Assembly (NCBI RefSeq): GCF_023715205.1 | Contig: NZ_JAMBNR010000005.1 | Coordinates: 62,001 to 126,000, forward strand | DNA length: 64,000 bases | DNA from: Mesobacillus maritimus | Lineage (GTDB): Bacteria; Bacillota; Bacilli; Bacillales; Cytobacillaceae | Reading direction: 5' to 3' | Shown: positions 44,451-52,300 of the stretch, piece after piece | Layout: every line of letters starts with the position of its first letter | How positions within the stretch are numbered: position 1 is the first letter of the stretch | Program-made: the position numbers and the translations under genes | The notes under the pieces: model-generated | Seen by the model: only the letters and a program-made list of their open reading frames with translations | Databases searched by the model: none | Told to the model about the DNA's origin: nothing

Positions 44451-44970
44451 ATCCTTTATATTCTTTTTTTGTTCCGTCCGCAAAATCGATATCCAATTCA
44501 AATTTCGTATAATCGGCATTAAGCTCAAAGGCTTTTAATACCTCTGAAATCACTTCGTCTTTTGCGGTATTTTGATCAAACGAAAAGTTTTCAAAGATTG
44601 GTCGAAGTTGTTCGAAAGCTTCATCGCCACTTACTTTTTCGTTATTTCGTTGATCCTCGATTTCTGCTTCCATTCCATTTTTTTCATTTTCATAATCCAC
44701 TTCATATGACTGGTTATCCTTATATTCCACATCTAGATCAAAACTTGTAAAAGCAAATAATGGTTCATTTTTCTGAGCGTCTTGATTTTCATCACTTTGA
44801 CCGTTTTGCTGTTCATCTGCTTGATTTTGTTCATTATCTTTAGGTGTGGCCTCTTGCTCAACGGGTGCTTCTTCAGGCGGAGAGTTCACTTCATCGTTGT
44901 TCGTATTACATCCTTGTAAGAATAGGAAAAGCGGAATTGCGTAAAAAATCATTCGCCATTTTTTTGTCAT
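44449..44970 (-). CDS. YusW-like lipoprotein
   Basis: A 173-residue lipoprotein with lipobox LFLQGC (Cys22), a low-complexity linker rich in Glu, Gln, Asn and Asp (about 25-70) and a C-terminal domain FTSFDLDVEYKDNQSYEVDY ... FELDIDFADGTKKEYKG resembling the YusW-like family of bacilli. ATG 44970 follows AGGAGCG; the frame upstream to 45015 has no site. Function unknown. Confidence 0.75.
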   Translation of the reverse strand: MTKKWRMIFYAIPLFLFLQGCNTNNDEVNSPPEEAPVEQEATPKDNEQNQADEQQNGQSDENQDAQKNEPLFAFTSFDLDVEYKDNQSYEVDYENEKNGMEAEIEDQRNNEKVSGDEAFEQLRPIFENFSFDQNTAKDEVISEVLKAFELNADYTKFELDIDFADGTKKEYKG

Positions 44971-45176
44971 TTCTGTTCGCTCCTTTTTTTTAATCACTAA
45001 TTTCAGCCTAGACAATTTGATGTACTACAATACTCTCTCTTATAAAAAGAAGAGGGTCGGACTCAAATAGTGCTATAACTCACTTAGATAAACACACTTT
45101 TTTATCCGTACAAGATAATGGGTTAACGACTATCGAATACGATAGAGGTGAGAGTAGTAAAAGAGGTGGACGTATT

Positions 45177-45329
45177 ATGTATCCAAATTTTCATCAGTTC
45201 GGTTATTTTCCACCTCAAGAAGATAGACAAATGGGAATGCCGACGATAGTCCCAACAACTTCACCACCAACTTTCGTACGAGCACAAGCACAGGCACAAC
45301 CTTTTCCGCTTCACCTATATATGATTTAA
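45177..45329 (+). CDS. Small Pro/Gln-rich protein (50 aa)
   Basis: Starts MYPNFHQFGYFPPQEDRQMG, continues with PTTSPPTF and a short AQAQAQ run, and ends PLHLYMI. AAGAGGTGG lies 7 bp before the ATG. The aromatic and proline-rich make-up recalls small spore-coat-type proteins, but no family is recognised. A shorter version or non-coding status cannot be excluded. Confidence 0.5.
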   Translation: MYPNFHQFGYFPPQEDRQMGMPTIVPTTSPPTFVRAQAQAQPFPLHLYMI

Positions 45330-45337
45330 AAGGGGGG

Positions 45338-45458
45338 CCATGTAATACCGAGACATAAATTCAGATTGTATGGATTGTTGGTACTCCTCGGTCATTTTGT
45401 TCCAATCAGGTTGTTGGAGCGTATGTTTGCTAATGACGTTGGCTAATATTTTTGCACC
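45338..45458 (-). pseudogene. Inverted 121-bp duplicate of the FAD oxidoreductase gene (3' part)
   Basis: Read on the minus strand, these 121 bp match 51118-51238 with four substitutions (about 97% identity), covering GAKILANVNSKHTLQQPDWN and the following residues of the intact gene. Neither end extends into the rest of that gene. No inverted repeats or target duplication are evident at its borders. Confidence 0.9.
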
Positions 45459-45652
45459 AGGATCAACAATTTTGGTTTTATCCAAGCTTTGTCGGCCGAA
45501 ACTCTGTCGCTGGGTATCGTTGGACTGGATTTAGATGAATCTATTTTGGCATAAGCTTGCGTCAGATTGAATCGTTCACGTCTTCTAACTAATAGATAAT
45601 TATAGAGAGAAACAGCCATTCGAAACCTTGCTGTGCATTCGTATAGCATCGT
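45459..45652. other. Unidentified sequence next to the duplicated fragment
   Basis: On the minus strand an open frame from 45649 (MLYECTARFRMAVSLYNYLL...) runs into the duplicated fragment. No ribosome site and no family; it may be the remains of the element that carried the fragment. Confidence 0.3.
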
Positions 45653-45829
45653 TTATTTGTTTTCAAAAACTTCATTAGGCTTCGGTTGAAATAAATTAAA
45701 CAGAATAGCCGTTAATCCAAGTAAGAACAAGATCACTCCATAAACAACAGGTCCTTTTCCAAAAAAGGTATGGTAAAAGCCAATCCCCGTTGTCACATAC
45801 CCAAGTGCACTCATTGCTAATCGTTTCAT
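45653..45829 (-). CDS. Small two-helix membrane protein (58 aa)
   Basis: MKRLAMSALGYVTTGIGFYH starts a 58-residue protein with hydrophobic stretches at about 5-20 and 30-47 and a polar tail FQPKPNEVFENK. AAAGGGGGTTG lies upstream of the ATG. Unknown family; typical of short bacillar membrane proteins. Confidence 0.6.
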   Translation of the reverse strand: MKRLAMSALGYVTTGIGFYHTFFGKGPVVYGVILFLLGLTAILFNLFQPKPNEVFENK

Positions 45830-46036
45830 ATCTAATCAACCCCCTTTCATACGCATGTACCTATAATCTTACCATAATACTCCAATGAACTTGGCTGTGG
45901 ATGGTTCTAACAAAATGAGCAGGTTTATTCGTTGCAAAATGATAGGCTATAGGGTATCTTGTAATAGGCAGTAACGAGATTGACGGTGCACAATCGAACT
46001 AAATAATATTTTGTAAAAAAAATTTCACAGAATGCG

Positions 46037-46065
46037 TTGACATTATACCCAGTAGGGTATATTAT
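46037..46065 (+). promoter_or_regulatory. Promoter of sulfur/persulfide operon
   Basis: TTGACA (46037-46042), 17-bp spacer, TATTAT (46060-46065). The spacer is filled by a CstR-type operator. A second -35-like TTAACA at 46156 with TATAGT at 46177 may form a tandem promoter over the second operator. Confidence 0.65.
46044..46061. promoter_or_regulatory. CstR/CsoR-type operator 1
   Basis: TATACCCAGTAGGGTATA, a near-perfect palindrome with the TACCC...GGGTA arms of CsoR-family persulfide sensors, inside the promoter spacer. Confidence 0.75.
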
Positions 46066-46162
46066 TAGTCCTGTAAGTGATTCGCGTCACAGTATTCCAA
46101 GAAACATTCGTTTTTAAGTAAAATATTTCTTGATTGACAAATCTTTTTTATTTTATTAACAT

Positions 46163-46180
46163 TATACCCATAGTAGTATA
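46163..46180. promoter_or_regulatory. CstR/CsoR-type operator 2
   Basis: TATACCCATAGTAGTATA, the same left arm with a weaker right arm, 119 bp downstream of operator 1. Confidence 0.6.
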
Positions 46181-46220
46181 GTTGATAACTTAACAATAAC
46201 CATATTTTTTTACTAAAAAC

Positions 46221-46237
46221 TATACCCTTAGGGGTAA
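46221..46237. promoter_or_regulatory. CstR/CsoR-type operator 3
   Basis: TATACCCTTAGGGGTAA, 25 bp before the first start codon. Confidence 0.65.
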
Positions 46238-46261
46238 AAAACACACAGGGGGATTTCGTTA

Positions 46262-46840
46262 ATGAAAGCATTAAATGTAGATTTCGTATTGGATGCAAAA
46301 GGCCTTGCGTGCCCAATGCCAATCGTAAAAACAAAAAAAGCAATGAATGAAGTCGAAGCTGGCCAAGTAATTGAGGTTCAAGCAACTGATAAAGGTTCTT
46401 TAGCTGATATCAAAGCTTGGGCAGAAAGCACAGGACATCAATATTTAGGATCAATGACTGAAGGAGAAGTGCTTTATCATTATTTAAGAAAAGCAACAAA
46501 TGATGAAGTGAAATCAGAAACAAAACATCCTGTAGTTGCTTCAAATGAAGAACTTGAACAGAAGCTTGCAGCGAATGAATCAATCGTTGTTGTGGATGTT
46601 CGGGAAGAAGCAGAATATGCTTTTAATCATATTCCAAATGCGGTTTCGATTCCGTTAGGTCAATTGGAAGAGCGTTTAAATGAATTAGATAAAAATGCGG
46701 ATATCTATGTGGTTTGCCGTACAGGAAGCCGTAGTGATTTCGCCGCACAAAAACTAGCTGAAAATGGCTTTATGAACGTAACCAATGTCGTACCAGGGAT
46801 GAGTGCTTGGAAAGGTACAACAGAAAGCATTAATAATTAA
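46262..46840 (+). CDS. TusA-rhodanese fusion sulfurtransferase
   Basis: A 192-residue fusion: TusA domain (1-75) with the persulfide-carrying Cys17 in GLACPMP, then a rhodanese domain (about 92-190) with active Cys152 in VVCRTGSRS and VDVREEAEYAFNHIPNA. Moves sulfane sulfur between carriers. AGGGGGA precedes the ATG. First gene of the operon under CstR-type operators, like the cstA-cstB genes of Staphylococcus but with a different domain order. Confidence 0.9.
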   Translation: MKALNVDFVLDAKGLACPMPIVKTKKAMNEVEAGQVIEVQATDKGSLADIKAWAESTGHQYLGSMTEGEVLYHYLRKATNDEVKSETKHPVVASNEELEQKLAANESIVVVDVREEAEYAFNHIPNAVSIPLGQLEERLNELDKNADIYVVCRTGSRSDFAAQKLAENGFMNVTNVVPGMSAWKGTTESINN

Positions 46841-46876
46841 AAATAAATAAAACCACAATATTGGAGGAATTTAAAC

Positions 46877-47269
46877 ATGAGTAAAGTAGCAATTATCGCA
46901 AGCAATGGTGGATTATTTGACGCATATAAAGTATTTAACATCGCAACAGCATCAGCTGCTTCTGATTCAGAAGTAGCAGTATTCTTCACTTTTGAAGGAT
47001 TAAACTTGATTCATAAACAAGCAAACCAGCAACTACCAATGCCAGAGGGCAAAGAGCATTTTGCAGAAGGCTTTGCAAAAGCAAATGTACCAGCAATCCC
47101 AGAATTGGTGGCTATGGCTCAAGAACTTGGTGTTAAGTTTATCGGTTGCCAAATGACAATGGATGTTATGGGCTTAGGAACAGAAGACTTTGTTGATGGA
47201 ATCGAAGTTGGTGGCGCAGTCACATTCTTAGAATTCGCAAAAGATGCAGATGTAACACTCACATTCTAA
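46877..47269 (+). CDS. DsrE/DsrF-like sulfur carrier
   Basis: A 130-residue DsrE-family protein: VAIIASNGGLFDAYKVFNIA at the N-terminus and the conserved Cys91 in GVKFIGCQMTMDVMG. DsrE2-type proteins carry persulfide sulfur for TusA partners. TTGGAGGAA precedes the ATG; 36 bp after the TusA-rhodanese gene. Confidence 0.88.
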   Translation: MSKVAIIASNGGLFDAYKVFNIATASAASDSEVAVFFTFEGLNLIHKQANQQLPMPEGKEHFAEGFAKANVPAIPELVAMAQELGVKFIGCQMTMDVMGLGTEDFVDGIEVGGAVTFLEFAKDADVTLTF

Positions 47270-47286
47270 AAATTTTTCAATAAAAA

Positions 47287-47302
47287 TATACCCTAGGAGG
47301 TA
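47287..47302. promoter_or_regulatory. Operator-like TATACCC overlapping the ribosome site
   Basis: TATACCCTAGGAGGTA combines an operator-like left arm with the AGGAGG of the next gene. Could be chance, or an internal control point. Confidence 0.35.
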
Positions 47303-47309
47303 ACAAAAA

Positions 47310-48437
47310 ATGACTGTAAAAGCTATGAATTCAAGTGAAGTAACGAAAAAAGTCTTTAATAAAGAAAAGCTATTCGTGTTTGACGTGCGGAACGAAAGTG
47401 ATTTTGCAGATTGGAAAATTGAAGGCGAGTACTTTCAATATTTAAACATTCCTTATTTTGAGCTTCTTGATGGTGTCGAAGATATTCTTGATCAAATTCC
47501 AACTGATATGGACGTTCTTGTTGTTTGTGCAAAAGAGGGTTCATCTGTAATGGTGGCAGAGATGCTTTCTGAAGCAGGACGCGACGTGGCATATCTAGAA
47601 GGTGGCATGAAATCATGGAGCGAACATCTGGAGCCTGTTAAAGTTGGGGATTTAAAAGATGGCGGCGAACTTTATCAATTCGTTCGCATCGGAAAAGGTT
47701 GCCTATCTTATATGGCGATTTCCGATGGGGAGGCAGCGATTGTGGATGCAACTCGGATGACGGATATTTTCCTTGATTTTGCTGCAAGTAAAAATGCAGA
47801 AATTAAGCATGTATTTGACACACATTTACACGCAGACCATATTTCTGGCGGACGCAAAATTGCCGAGAAAACAGGTGCAGCATACTGGTTGCCACCAAAA
47901 GATGCAACAGAAGTTACATTTGAATACAACGCACTTGAAGGTGGAAACGATGTAACCATCGGAGGCACTACAATCAACATTCATTCATTGTATTCTCCAG
48001 GCCATACAATTGGGTCAACATCCTTTGTTGTCGATGAAAAATACTTGCTTTCAGGGGATATCCTATTCATCGATTCAATTGGCCGACCTGACCTTGCTGG
48101 TTTAGCAGAAGATTGGGTAGGCGATTTAAGAGAAACACTTTACAAGCGTTACCGCGAACTTTCTGATGAACTTGTTGTGTTACCAGCACACTTTATGATC
48201 ATTGATGAATTGAATGAAGATGGAAGCGTCGGCGAGAAATTAGGAACTTTGTTTGCAAAGAACCATGGTCTAAACATCCAAGACGAAAATGAATTCCGTA
48301 AAATTGTTACTGAAAACTTACCACCACAACCAAATGCTTACCAAGAAATCCGTGAAACCAATATGGGGAAAGCCAACCCTGATATTGAAAAACAACGTGA
48401 AATGGAAATTGGACCAAACCGTTGTGCTGTACGATAA
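47310..48437 (+). CDS. Rhodanese-persulfide dioxygenase fusion (MBL fold)
   Basis: A 375-residue fusion: rhodanese domain (about 5-108) with Cys73 in VVCAKEGSS, then a persulfide dioxygenase-like metallo-beta-lactamase domain with metal ligands in THLHADH (His172, His174, Asp176, His177), His232 (SPGHT), Asp250 and His294 (PAHF). It probably oxidises low-molecular-weight persulfides to sulfite and thiol. Domain order is the reverse of Staphylococcus CstB. The sulfite fits the TauE exporter two genes on. Confidence 0.88.
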   Translation: MTVKAMNSSEVTKKVFNKEKLFVFDVRNESDFADWKIEGEYFQYLNIPYFELLDGVEDILDQIPTDMDVLVVCAKEGSSVMVAEMLSEAGRDVAYLEGGMKSWSEHLEPVKVGDLKDGGELYQFVRIGKGCLSYMAISDGEAAIVDATRMTDIFLDFAASKNAEIKHVFDTHLHADHISGGRKIAEKTGAAYWLPPKDATEVTFEYNALEGGNDVTIGGTTINIHSLYSPGHTIGSTSFVVDEKYLLSGDILFIDSIGRPDLAGLAEDWVGDLRETLYKRYRELSDELVVLPAHFMIIDELNEDGSVGEKLGTLFAKNHGLNIQDENEFRKIVTENLPPQPNAYQEIRETNMGKANPDIEKQREMEIGPNRCAVR

Positions 48438-48472
48438 AAATAATTAATTAACTACTAGGAGGAAATCATAAA

Positions 48473-48700
48473 ATGGAATCAACAAAAGTTTTAGATGCAA
48501 AAGGATTAGCTTGCCCAATGCCAATCGTAAAAACAAAGAAAGCAATGAACGATCTTGCATCAGGAGAAGTTCTAGAAATTCATGCAACAGACAAAGGGGC
48601 AAAAAACGATCTAGCAGCATGGGCAAAATCTGGTGGACATGAGCTTGTTAAGCATGAAGAAGACGGCGATGTTCTTAAATTCTGGATTAAAAAGGCGTAA
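48473..48700 (+). CDS. TusA-family sulfurtransferase
   Basis: A 75-residue stand-alone TusA with Cys14 in GLACPMP. The stretch AKGLACPMPIVKTKKAMN is the same as in the fusion at 46262, showing recent common origin. ACTAGGAGG precedes the ATG. Carries sulfane sulfur between the DsrE and rhodanese partners. Confidence 0.92.
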   Translation: MESTKVLDAKGLACPMPIVKTKKAMNDLASGEVLEIHATDKGAKNDLAAWAKSGGHELVKHEEDGDVLKFWIKKA

Positions 48701-48706
48701 AATGAT

Positions 48707-48735
48707 AAGGGGAACCGTTTTGGTTCCCTTTTTAT
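48707..48735 (+). terminator. Intra-operon terminator between tusA and the sulfite exporter
   Basis: AAGGGGAACC and GGTTCCCTTT around GTTTT, followed by TTTAT. It should reduce expression of the exporter relative to the upstream genes. Confidence 0.8.
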
Positions 48736-48752
48736 AAGGGGGACATACCACC

Positions 48753-49529
48753 ATGGACTTTGGCTTTATTCTTACAATATTCTTAATTGGTTTTATCGGG
48801 TCGTTTGTTTCGGGGATGCTCGGAATTGGCGGATCGATCATTAAATATCCAATGCTTCTTTATATTCCACCAATGTTGGGATTTGCGGCGTTTACTGCCC
48901 ATGAGGTTTCTGGTATCAGTGCGGTGCAAGTGTTCTTTGCGACCATCGGTGGAGTTTGGGCCTACCGTAAAGGTGGCTATCTAAACAAATCACTCATCGC
49001 TTATATGGGTGTTAGTATTTTAATCGGTAGTTTTATCGGTGGATACGGTTCAAAATTGATGTCAGAAGGCGGCATTAATGTCGTTTATGGACTTTTAGCG
49101 TTAATTGCAGCAGTCATGATGTTCATTCCTAAAAAGGGAATTGATGATATACCACTAGATCAAGTGAAGTTTAACAAATGGTTAGCAGCTGTTCTATCCT
49201 TGATTGTTGGGGTTGGGGCAGGAATTGTCGGTGCCGCCGGAGCATTTTTATTAGTCCCAATTATGCTGGTTGTCCTTAAAATCCCTACAAGAATGACGAT
49301 TGCATCATCATTAGCAATTACATTGATTTCATCTATCGGAGCGACAGTAGGAAAAGTAACCACTGGGCAAGTTGACTGGGGTCCGGCCGGGATTATGGTT
49401 GTCGCCAGCTTAATTGCTTCTCCAATTGGAGCGATGGCAGGGAAAAAGATCAATACAAAACTCCTTCAAATTATCCTAGCTGTGTTAATACTAGCAACAG
49501 CAGTAAACATTTGGATGGACATTTTATAA
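48753..49529 (+). CDS. TauE/SafE-family sulfite exporter
   Basis: A 258-residue permease with seven or eight helices and two repeats: [19 protein letters not shown] and [20 protein letters not shown], both with the TauE glycine motif. Likely exports sulfite or another sulfur anion made by the dioxygenase. AAGGGGG precedes the ATG. Confidence 0.9.
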   Translation: MDFGFILTIFLIGFIGSFVSGMLGIGGSIIKYPMLLYIPPMLGFAAFTAHEVSGISAVQVFFATIGGVWAYRKGGYLNKSLIAYMGVSILIGSFIGGYGSKLMSEGGINVVYGLLALIAAVMMFIPKKGIDDIPLDQVKFNKWLAAVLSLIVGVGAGIVGAAGAFLLVPIMLVVLKIPTRMTIASSLAITLISSIGATVGKVTTGQVDWGPAGIMVVASLIASPIGAMAGKKINTKLLQIILAVLILATAVNIWMDIL

Positions 49530-49584
49530 GAGGTTAAACTCACCTAGTCATTTTAATGGTGTTAACCTAACAAAGCTTATAATA

Positions 49585-49625
49585 CGCAAAAAGGATGTGT
49601 TCAAGATGAACATATCCTTTTTGCG
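49585..49625. terminator. Bidirectional terminator after the exporter gene
   Basis: CGCAAAAAGGATGTGTTC and GAACATATCCTTTTTGCG form an 18-bp stem with one mismatch-type pair and A/T tracts. Confidence 0.85.
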
Positions 49626-49632
49626 TCTCTTT

Positions 49633-49676
49633 TTATAAAAGGAAAGCCTGTAGACAGGATGAAACAGTCTACAGGC
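49633..49676 (-). terminator. Terminator of glutaredoxin gene
   Basis: GCCTGTAGAC and GTCTACAGGC form a 10-bp stem; TTTCCTTTT follows on the minus strand. Confidence 0.8.
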
Positions 49677-49682
49677 ATTGAA

Positions 49683-49916
49683 TTAAGATTTAATATGGGA
49701 CATTAACTTTTCAGGGTCAAAACCAAGGACCCAATGGCCATTTACCTTCGTTTGAGGGACACCCATTTGTCCCGTTTCCTGAACGAGCTTTTGGGCCGCT
49801 TGTTGATCTGTTTGTACATTCACTTCTTTGTAGTCTAATCCTTGAGCCTCAAGGAATTCTTTCATCATTGTGCAGTACGGTCAAGTATTTGTTGTGTAAA
49901 CAATAATTTCGTTCAT
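49683..49916 (-). CDS. Glutaredoxin-like protein with TGA at the first active-site Cys (candidate selenoprotein, or nonsense mutant)
   Basis: A 77-codon frame, MNEIIVYTTNT-(TGA)-PYCTMMKEFLEA ... TGQMGVPQTKVNGHWVLG. Codon 12 (49881-49883) is TGA exactly where the CPYC motif needs its first Cys; the second Cys15, the cis-Pro region GVPQT and the GF(D/N)P end are intact. AGGAGG lies 7 bp before ATG 49916 and a CstR-type operator lies behind that. After the TGA, 25 bases precede the hairpin TCCTTGA-GGC-TCAAGGA, whose distance and G-starting loop fit the bacterial SECIS model as I recall it. If no Sec machinery exists in the genome this is a one-base nonsense mutation (TGC or TGT to TGA). Confidence 0.7.
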
Positions 49917-49936
49917 TTTGATAACCTCCTAAAATT

Positions 49937-49954
49937 TATACCTAATAGGGTACA
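49937..49954. promoter_or_regulatory. CstR/CsoR-type operator of glutaredoxin gene
   Basis: TATACCTAATAGGGTACA, same arms as the operators of the sulfur operon. It sits just upstream of the ribosome site of the leftward glutaredoxin gene and puts it in the same regulon. Confidence 0.65.
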
Positions 49955-50175
49955 TTAACCAACTCCGGTAATACTGTCAACGAATTAAACCGGAATCTCT
50001 TTTGGTTTTCCCTAATTTTGATAAAAAATAAGAAGATTTCGCATCCCTCAGATTTTAAAATATTCATTAACCAAATTTTTTTCTAGGAAAATTTTAAATA
50101 ACAACTAGGTATATTCATCTGGTATTTCCATATTTTGTATCGTGGTATGGATTTTATTAGAGGGAGTGTGAGCAT

Positions 50176-51408
50176 TTGAGGAAGAATTATGATGTTATCG
50201 TGACGGGGGCTCGTTGTTCTGGTTCGAGTCTTGCGATTTATTTAGCGAGAGCGGGGTATAGAGTGTTATTAATTGATCGGTCATCTTTCCCAAGCGATAC
50301 ACTATCGACAAATACATTTTTTAATAATACTGTAACGCTCCTTAGAGAACTCGGAGTCATGGACGAGTTATTAAAGACGCATGTAACTCCCGTTAAACAG
50401 ATTAAGTTTCAGTTAGAAGATACCGTGATTGAAGGCCCGATGCCTGAAATGAATGGGGAAGATGCAGGCTATTGTATCCGGAGAACCTACCTGGACCATC
50501 TTTTATTTCAACAAGCAGAAAAAGAACAGAATGTTACTGCTTTAGAGGAGTTTCGCCTTACAGATATCATCTGGGAAGAAGCGAAGGTGGCGGGAGTAAG
50601 AGGGGTTTCTTTTAAAACGGGAGTGAATGAATTTTATGCTCCGCTTGTAGTAGGGGCAGATGGTCGAAACTCGACGATTCGTCAACTAGTAAAAAGTGAA
50701 AAGGTTTTAAGCAGTCCGTCAACCGTAGGGATTTATTTTGGCTATTTTTCAGGGATCCATCCGGAGCGGAAACCTGCGTTTGAAGTCTATAAGAAGAAAG
50801 ATCGCATGGCGATTTTGTTTCCAACTAACCATCAGATGTATGTCGTTGTCGTAAATTTTCCGTTAGAAAACAAGGAATTACTTAAGAACTTTAAAAAAGA
50901 CCCAGAGAAGAGTATTCGTCAACAGGTAATCGATCATTTTCCCAATACTTCTCTTCTAGAGCGCTTTAAGAACGCAAAACTGGAAGAATCACCGAAAGGA
51001 CTCGTTGGATATGAGAACTACTGGTACCGAGGAATGGGGAATGGTTGGGCGCTAGTCGGAGATGCCATTTGCTTTAAAGACCCTGCGATGGCCCAAGGAA
51101 TTCATGATGCAATCTATGGTGCAAAAATATTAGCCAACGTCAATAGCAAACATACGCTCCAACAACCTGATTGGAACCAAATGGCCGAGGAGTACCAAAA
51201 ATCCATACAATCTGAATTTATGTCTCGGTATTACATGGGCTGTGAACTCTCAAAAAACCAACCAATTACAGGTCAAGAAAATGCAATCAACCAGCTAATT
51301 AGTATGAACACTACTCTAAAAGAAAAATTTTTAGGAATCTACAATTATGCAAACGAACCTGAAGACTTTCAAAACGAACTTCTTAAGATCATTGGCTCAA
51401 ATTCCTAG
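50176..51408 (+). CDS. FAD-dependent oxidoreductase (UbiH/geranylgeranyl reductase-like)
   Basis: A 410-residue flavoprotein of the PHBH fold: dinucleotide motif VIVTGARCSGSSLAIYLARAG (TGARCSG in place of GxGxxG) at 7-27, GADGRNSTIR near 156, and WALVGDAICFKDPAMAQG near 293 binding FAD ribityl. Could be a monooxygenase or a prenyl reductase. TTG start 9 bp after AGGGAG. A 121-bp piece of its 3' half is duplicated at 45338. Confidence 0.85.
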   Translation: MRKNYDVIVTGARCSGSSLAIYLARAGYRVLLIDRSSFPSDTLSTNTFFNNTVTLLRELGVMDELLKTHVTPVKQIKFQLEDTVIEGPMPEMNGEDAGYCIRRTYLDHLLFQQAEKEQNVTALEEFRLTDIIWEEAKVAGVRGVSFKTGVNEFYAPLVVGADGRNSTIRQLVKSEKVLSSPSTVGIYFGYFSGIHPERKPAFEVYKKKDRMAILFPTNHQMYVVVVNFPLENKELLKNFKKDPEKSIRQQVIDHFPNTSLLERFKNAKLEESPKGLVGYENYWYRGMGNGWALVGDAICFKDPAMAQGIHDAIYGAKILANVNSKHTLQQPDWNQMAEEYQKSIQSEFMSRYYMGCELSKNQPITGQENAINQLISMNTTLKEKFLGIYNYANEPEDFQNELLKIIGSNS

Positions 51409-51487
51409 ATTGGTTCCGGGTATATAGAAAGTTACGAGCACTAATTTTGTGTAGATGTTTTTTAACAACATATTCGGTATCTCTCTA

Positions 51488-51514
51488 AAGGCGTGATGTT
51501 TCACGGCTTTTTTT
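51488..51514 (+). terminator. Terminator of FAD oxidoreductase gene
   Basis: GCGTGA and TCACGG-type arms with a short loop, followed by CTTTTTTT. Confidence 0.75.
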
Positions 51515-51840
51515 ATTAAAAAGGAACGAACTTTCTAGAATTGGCTAAAAGTACCTTGCAAGTTATTTTAAATGTGTTTTTAGGATGCGAGTTTTATATT
51601 ATTTACGGAGTAGCCGAATTATAGTTGGTACCCATATGGGTAAATGTGCGAAATCCTTCAAGTAAAGATAAAAAATTAGTATCTTGTCTTAAAAATGTAC
51701 CAAATCTTTTAAAAAAAATTACTTTTACTAGAAAGACCCTTGTATGGAGGGTTTTATTAGGCGTAATGCTTACGATCGATATGAGTAATAAGATATATAA
51801 AATACCCTCACAAAAGGGATATAATGCTGGTACGTTTAAA
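51515..51840. other. Intergenic region without a supported gene
   Basis: Contains a palindrome GTACCCATATGGGTA near 51627 and an 83-codon frame (51625-51876) with no ribosome site or family. I see nothing else. Confidence 0.4.
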
Positions 51841-51931
51841 TTTTTTCGCTGTAAACTCGATTTTATTTGCTGTTAAACTTACTTTATTCGCTGTACTCGG
51901 AATAAATACTGTACATGGTAGGGTATATATA
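51841..51931. repeat. Dispersed about 90-bp repeat, copy B
   Basis: Same order of blocks as 34154-34243: TTTTTTCGCTGTAAACTC, TTTATTTGCTGTTAAACT, TTTATTCGCTGTACTCGG, then AATAAATACTGTA and GGGTATATATA. Unit spacing about 21 bp. Non-coding. Confidence 0.65.
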
Positions 51932-52029
51932 GCGTCTAAAATTACTCAGCAAACACAATTTTCTCTCTCCTTTAAAAAACCACCTTAACTCGAAGGTAGA
52001 CCAGACTTTTGAACTAGAGCTCACTTTTA

Positions 52030-52116
52030 CTAAAAGACAGCTGAAACAAATTTCCTCCATACTTCATCAATACTAGCCACTAATCGCACTTTTTCTCTGC
52101 ATTTAGTGAATTGCAT
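52030..52116 (-). CDS. Possible 28-residue peptide or truncated gene start
   Basis: ATG 52116 has a perfect TTAGGAGGA 7 bp upstream and reads MQFTKCREKVRLVASIDEVW then RKFVSAVF before TAG. The good ribosome site suggests either a very short peptide gene or the beginning of a gene that has lost the rest. No family recognised. Confidence 0.3.
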   Translation of the reverse strand: MQFTKCREKVRLVASIDEVWRKFVSAVF

Positions 52117-52271
52117 GTTTTGTCCTCCTAAGTAATCATTATACAAGCTTTTATATCATAAAGTGAATTCCGCGAAATTTGACAACACCTTCAAGACTTT
52201 CTTAATGGTCAATTAGCCCCATTTCAAGTTTTTCTAACATAATGAAGGACAGAAATGACAATAATCCCTCC

Positions 52272-52300
52272 TTGACAGTGAAATGAAAAGAGCATATAGT
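52272..52300 (+). promoter_or_regulatory. Promoter of MarR-MFS operon
   Basis: TTGACA (52272-52277), 17-bp spacer, TATAGT (52295-52300): close to the sigma-A consensus. Confidence 0.75.

Noticed and set aside
47287-47302. Full CstR operator inside the sulfur operon
   Set aside because: Only the left arm is good; the right half is the AGGAGG ribosome site, so I list it at low confidence and do not count it as a regulatory site proper.
51625-51876. 83-codon frame overlapping the start of the 90-bp repeat
   Set aside because: No ribosome site and its end is made of repeat sequence.
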